The translations under genes and the position numbers were made by a program. Below the pieces are notes generated by a model. The model made no database searches and had not been told where the DNA came from. It saw only the letters and a program-made list of their open reading frames with translations. Source: Rhodobacteraceae bacterium UBA6236 (GTDB lineage Bacteria; Pseudomonadota; Alphaproteobacteria; Rhodobacterales; Rhodobacteraceae). Taken from it: a stretch of DNA of 6,948 nucleotides. Below, piece by piece: positions 5,291 through 6,948 of this stretch. The stretch is taken from NCBI GenBank assembly GCA_002440945.1, contig DJWG01000054.1, positions 1 to 6,948 of the forward strand, given 5' to 3'. Every line of letters begins with the position of its first letter. Positions within the stretch are counted from its first letter, which is position 1.

Positions 5291-6259
5291 TCAACGCTCC
5301 TTCACATAGGGCTCGCCTCCGGCGCGGGGCGGCTGCGGTTTGCCGACGAAACCGAAAAGGACGATGATCGTCAGGATATAGGGCAGGGCATCCAGCGCCG
5401 GGACCGGGATCGAGACCTTGATCGCACGTTCGATCACGTCGGGGCGCAGCGCCAGCGCCTGCAGGAAGCCGAAAAGCATCGTCGCCCAAAGTGCCCGCCA
5501 CGGCAGCCAGTTGGCGAAGATCAGCGCCGCCAGCGCGATGTAGCCGCGGCCTGCCGTCATTTCCCGGCCGAAACCGGCTTGCAGCCCGGCGGCCATATAG
5601 GCGCCCGCCAGCCCGCAAAGGATGCCGGTGATCGCCACCGCCGAATAGCGCAACCGCGTGACCGAAACCCCGGCCGTATCGACCGAGGCCGGGTTTTCCC
5701 CCACCGCGCGCAGCCTCAGGCCGTAGCGGGTGCGGTAAAGCAGCCACCAGGTCAGCGGCACCGCGGCCAGCGCCACATAAACCAGCGCCGTGTGCCCCGA
5801 GAGGACGTCGCGGTAAAGCGGGCCAATCACCGGAACACCGCCGAAGGCATCGGCAAAGGGCAGGGTGATCGGGTTGTAGCGCGCCGCGCCGTCCAGCGGC
5901 GGTGTCCGCCCACCCTGGCCGAACATCGCCTGCGCCATCAGCACCGTGATCCCCGAGGCCACGAAGTTCAACGCCACGCCCGAAATCAACTGGTTGCCCC
6001 GGAAGGTGATCGAGGCCAGACCATGCACCAGGGCAAAGACCAGCGACGCGCCGATGCCGGCCAGCGCGCCGATCCAGACATTGCCGGAATAGAAGGCCAC
6101 CGCCCCGGTCGCCATCGCAGCCACCAGCATCTTGCCTTCCAGCCCGATGTCAAAGATGCCGGAACGTTCGGAATAAAGCCCGGCGAGGCAGGCCAGCAGC
6201 AGGGGCGTGGCCAGCCGCAACGTGCTGTCGAGGATTTGCAGAAGCGTCGCGTAATCCAT
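5291..6259 (-). CDS. ABC transporter permease, BMP-type nucleoside importer (NupQ/YufQ-like)
   Basis: This 322-residue inner-membrane protein of the BPD_transp_2 family has about eight to ten hydrophobic segments. The N-terminal signature ERSGIFDIGLEGKM (31-44) is characteristic of permeases that work with BMP-family lipoproteins in nucleoside uptake. RAVGENPASVDTAGVSV (184-200) is the cytoplasmic coupling loop that contacts the ATPase, and AGRGYIALAALIFANWLP (236-253) is the second conserved membrane region. The ATG at 6259 is supported by GGAGG 7 nt upstream (bases 6271-6267) and overlaps the stop of the preceding permease (TGATG). The frame is open further upstream, but that extension lies inside the other gene and is not membrane-like. 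With its partner it should form the heterodimeric channel of an importer whose ATPase and binding protein lie outside the window. Nucleoside or purine is the likeliest substrate class; a simple sugar is possible. Confidence 0.94.
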   Translation of the reverse strand: MDYATLLQILDSTLRLATPLLLACLAGLYSERSGIFDIGLEGKMLVAAMATGAVAFYSGNVWIGALAGIGASLVFALVHGLASITFRGNQLISGVALNFVASGITVLMAQAMFGQGGRTPPLDGAARYNPITLPFADAFGGVPVIGPLYRDVLSGHTALVYVALAAVPLTWWLLYRTRYGLRLRAVGENPASVDTAGVSVTRLRYSAVAITGILCGLAGAYMAAGLQAGFGREMTAGRGYIALAALIFANWLPWRALWATMLFGFLQALALRPDVIERAIKVSIPVPALDALPYILTIIVLFGFVGKPQPPRAGGEPYVKER

Positions 6260-6948
6260 CACGCGGCCTCCGGCTTTCGCGCCGGTCGGAAGACCAGCCC
6301 CAACATCATCCGCACCATCTGGTCTAGCGCGCCGGTGAACAGGATCACCAGACCCTGCACCACGGTCCGCAGCTCGATCGGGATGGATGTCCACAACCCC
6401 AGCTCGGCCCCGCCCTGATAGAGGAACCCGAAGAGGATCGCCGCCAGCAGCACCCCCAGCGGGTGGTTGCGCCCCATCAGCGCCACCGCGATTCCGATGA
6501 AGCCCGCGCCTTCCGACGAATTCTGCAAGAGTCGCCCGCTTTCGCCCATGACGTTGTTGATCGACATGAGGCCCGCAAGCCCCCCTGAAATCAGCATCGA
6601 CACCATGACGATCCGGGTGCCGGAAATGCCCGCATACTTGGCCGCCTCCTGCGATTTCCCGAAGGCGCGGAGTTCATAGCCAAGCTGCGTGCGCCAGAGC
6701 AGCACCCAGACCAGATAGCAGGCCGCCAGCGCCACGAAGAGCGAGACATTGGCGGGCACCTTCTTGGTGAAGATCAGGTTCAGGCCCGGGATCTGGTTCA
6801 ACGTCGGCAGGTGCGTGGAAGGGGGGAAGTTCGCGGTGGCCGGGTCCATCTGGCCCACGGGCCGCAAGACATAGACCAGAAGGTAGATGATCAGCGCCGC
6901 GCCGATGTAGTTGAACATGATGGTGGTGATCACGATATGGCTGCCGCG
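6259..6948 (-). CDS. ABC transporter permease, BMP-type nucleoside importer (NupP/YufP-like), 5' end outside window
   Basis: The frame is open to the right edge and gives the C-terminal 229 residues. Relatives are about 350-370 residues, so the first third is missing. The visible part starts in the conserved region around ITTIMFNYIGAALIIYLLVYVL (7-28). A periplasmic stretch with GLNLIF and a membrane segment VSLFVALAACYLVWVLLW (68-85) follow. The coupling loop is LRAFGKSQEAAKYAGISG (93-110), and SEGAGFIGIAVALMGRNHPLG (145-165) leads into the last membrane helices. This region is typical of the larger of the two permeases in BMP-linked nucleoside importers. An in-frame GTG at 6933 is internal, not a start, because the coding sequence continues upstream as RGSHIV. 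Its TGA overlaps the ATG of the next permease, so the two are translated together. The ATPase and substrate-binding lipoprotein genes probably lie further right on the minus strand. Confidence 0.94.
   Translation of the reverse strand, partial: RGSHIVITTIMFNYIGAALIIYLLVYVLRPVGQMDPATANFPPSTHLPTLNQIPGLNLIFTKKVPANVSLFVALAACYLVWVLLWRTQLGYELRAFGKSQEAAKYAGISGTRIVMVSMLISGGLAGLMSINNVMGESGRLLQNSSEGAGFIGIAVALMGRNHPLGVLLAAILFGFLYQGGAELGLWTSIPIELRTVVQGLVILFTGALDQMVRMMLGLVFRPARKPEAA

Noticed and set aside
4352..6418. 688-codon open frame on the plus strand across the exporter and permease genes
   Set aside because: It is antisense to three well-supported membrane protein genes. Its product is extremely rich in His, Arg, Gln and Asp with no domain, as expected for the complement of GC-rich membrane protein codons.
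1..6948. CRISPR array, tRNA/rRNA, insertion sequence, integrase or toxin-antitoxin genes
   Set aside because: I found no tandem spaced repeats, no tRNA-like cloverleaf, no transposase or recombinase motifs and no small toxin/antitoxin pair. The coding and intergenic space is accounted for by the features listed.

Overview
The window looks like chromosomal DNA from an alphaproteobacterium of the Rhodobacterales (Rhodobacteraceae/Paracoccaceae type). The evidence is the high GC content, strong G/C third-position bias, a crotonyl-CoA carboxylase/reductase (ethylmalonyl-CoA pathway), a TauE/SafE exporter paired with an alphaproteobacterial TIGR02186-type membrane protein, and a typical GC-rich Rhodobacterales intergenic motif. 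The genus cannot be fixed from the sequence alone.

Left half, plus strand. Positions 1-426 are the C-terminal part of ccr, closed by a near-perfect intrinsic terminator (12-bp stem, GCAA tetraloop). A short spacer with a possible -35 box leads to a 64-residue uncharacterised protein (602-796). A compact superfamily 1B helicase of the RecD/Dda type follows (846-2375). After a 101-bp spacer comes a tightly linked pair: a stand-alone Lrp/AsnC ligand-binding (RAM) domain protein (2477-2713) and a short-chain dehydrogenase/reductase (2713-3447), joined by a TGATG stop/start overlap.

Right half, minus strand. A TauE/SafE family exporter (5134 down to 4217) overlaps by ATGA a TIGR02186/Alph_Pro_TM protein with a signal peptide and a C-terminal membrane anchor (4220 down to 3450). 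The latter converges on the SDR gene with only two bases between the stop codons. Upstream, after a 156-bp intergenic region with several dyad symmetries, are two distinct permeases of a nucleoside-type (BMP-linked) ABC importer. They also overlap by TGATG; the first runs off the right edge of the window.

Functionally this is a mosaic of small independent transcription units: central carbon metabolism, DNA repair/replication helicase, a putative sensor plus oxidoreductase, anion export, and nucleoside uptake. I see no tRNA, rRNA, CRISPR array, insertion sequence, phage gene or toxin-antitoxin pair, and no clear sign of recent horizontal transfer. No strong candidate for a wholly new system is visible. 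The most interesting items are conserved-looking pairs of a poorly characterised partner with a known one: TauE with TIGR02186, the RAM protein with the SDR, and the 64-aa protein with the helicase.
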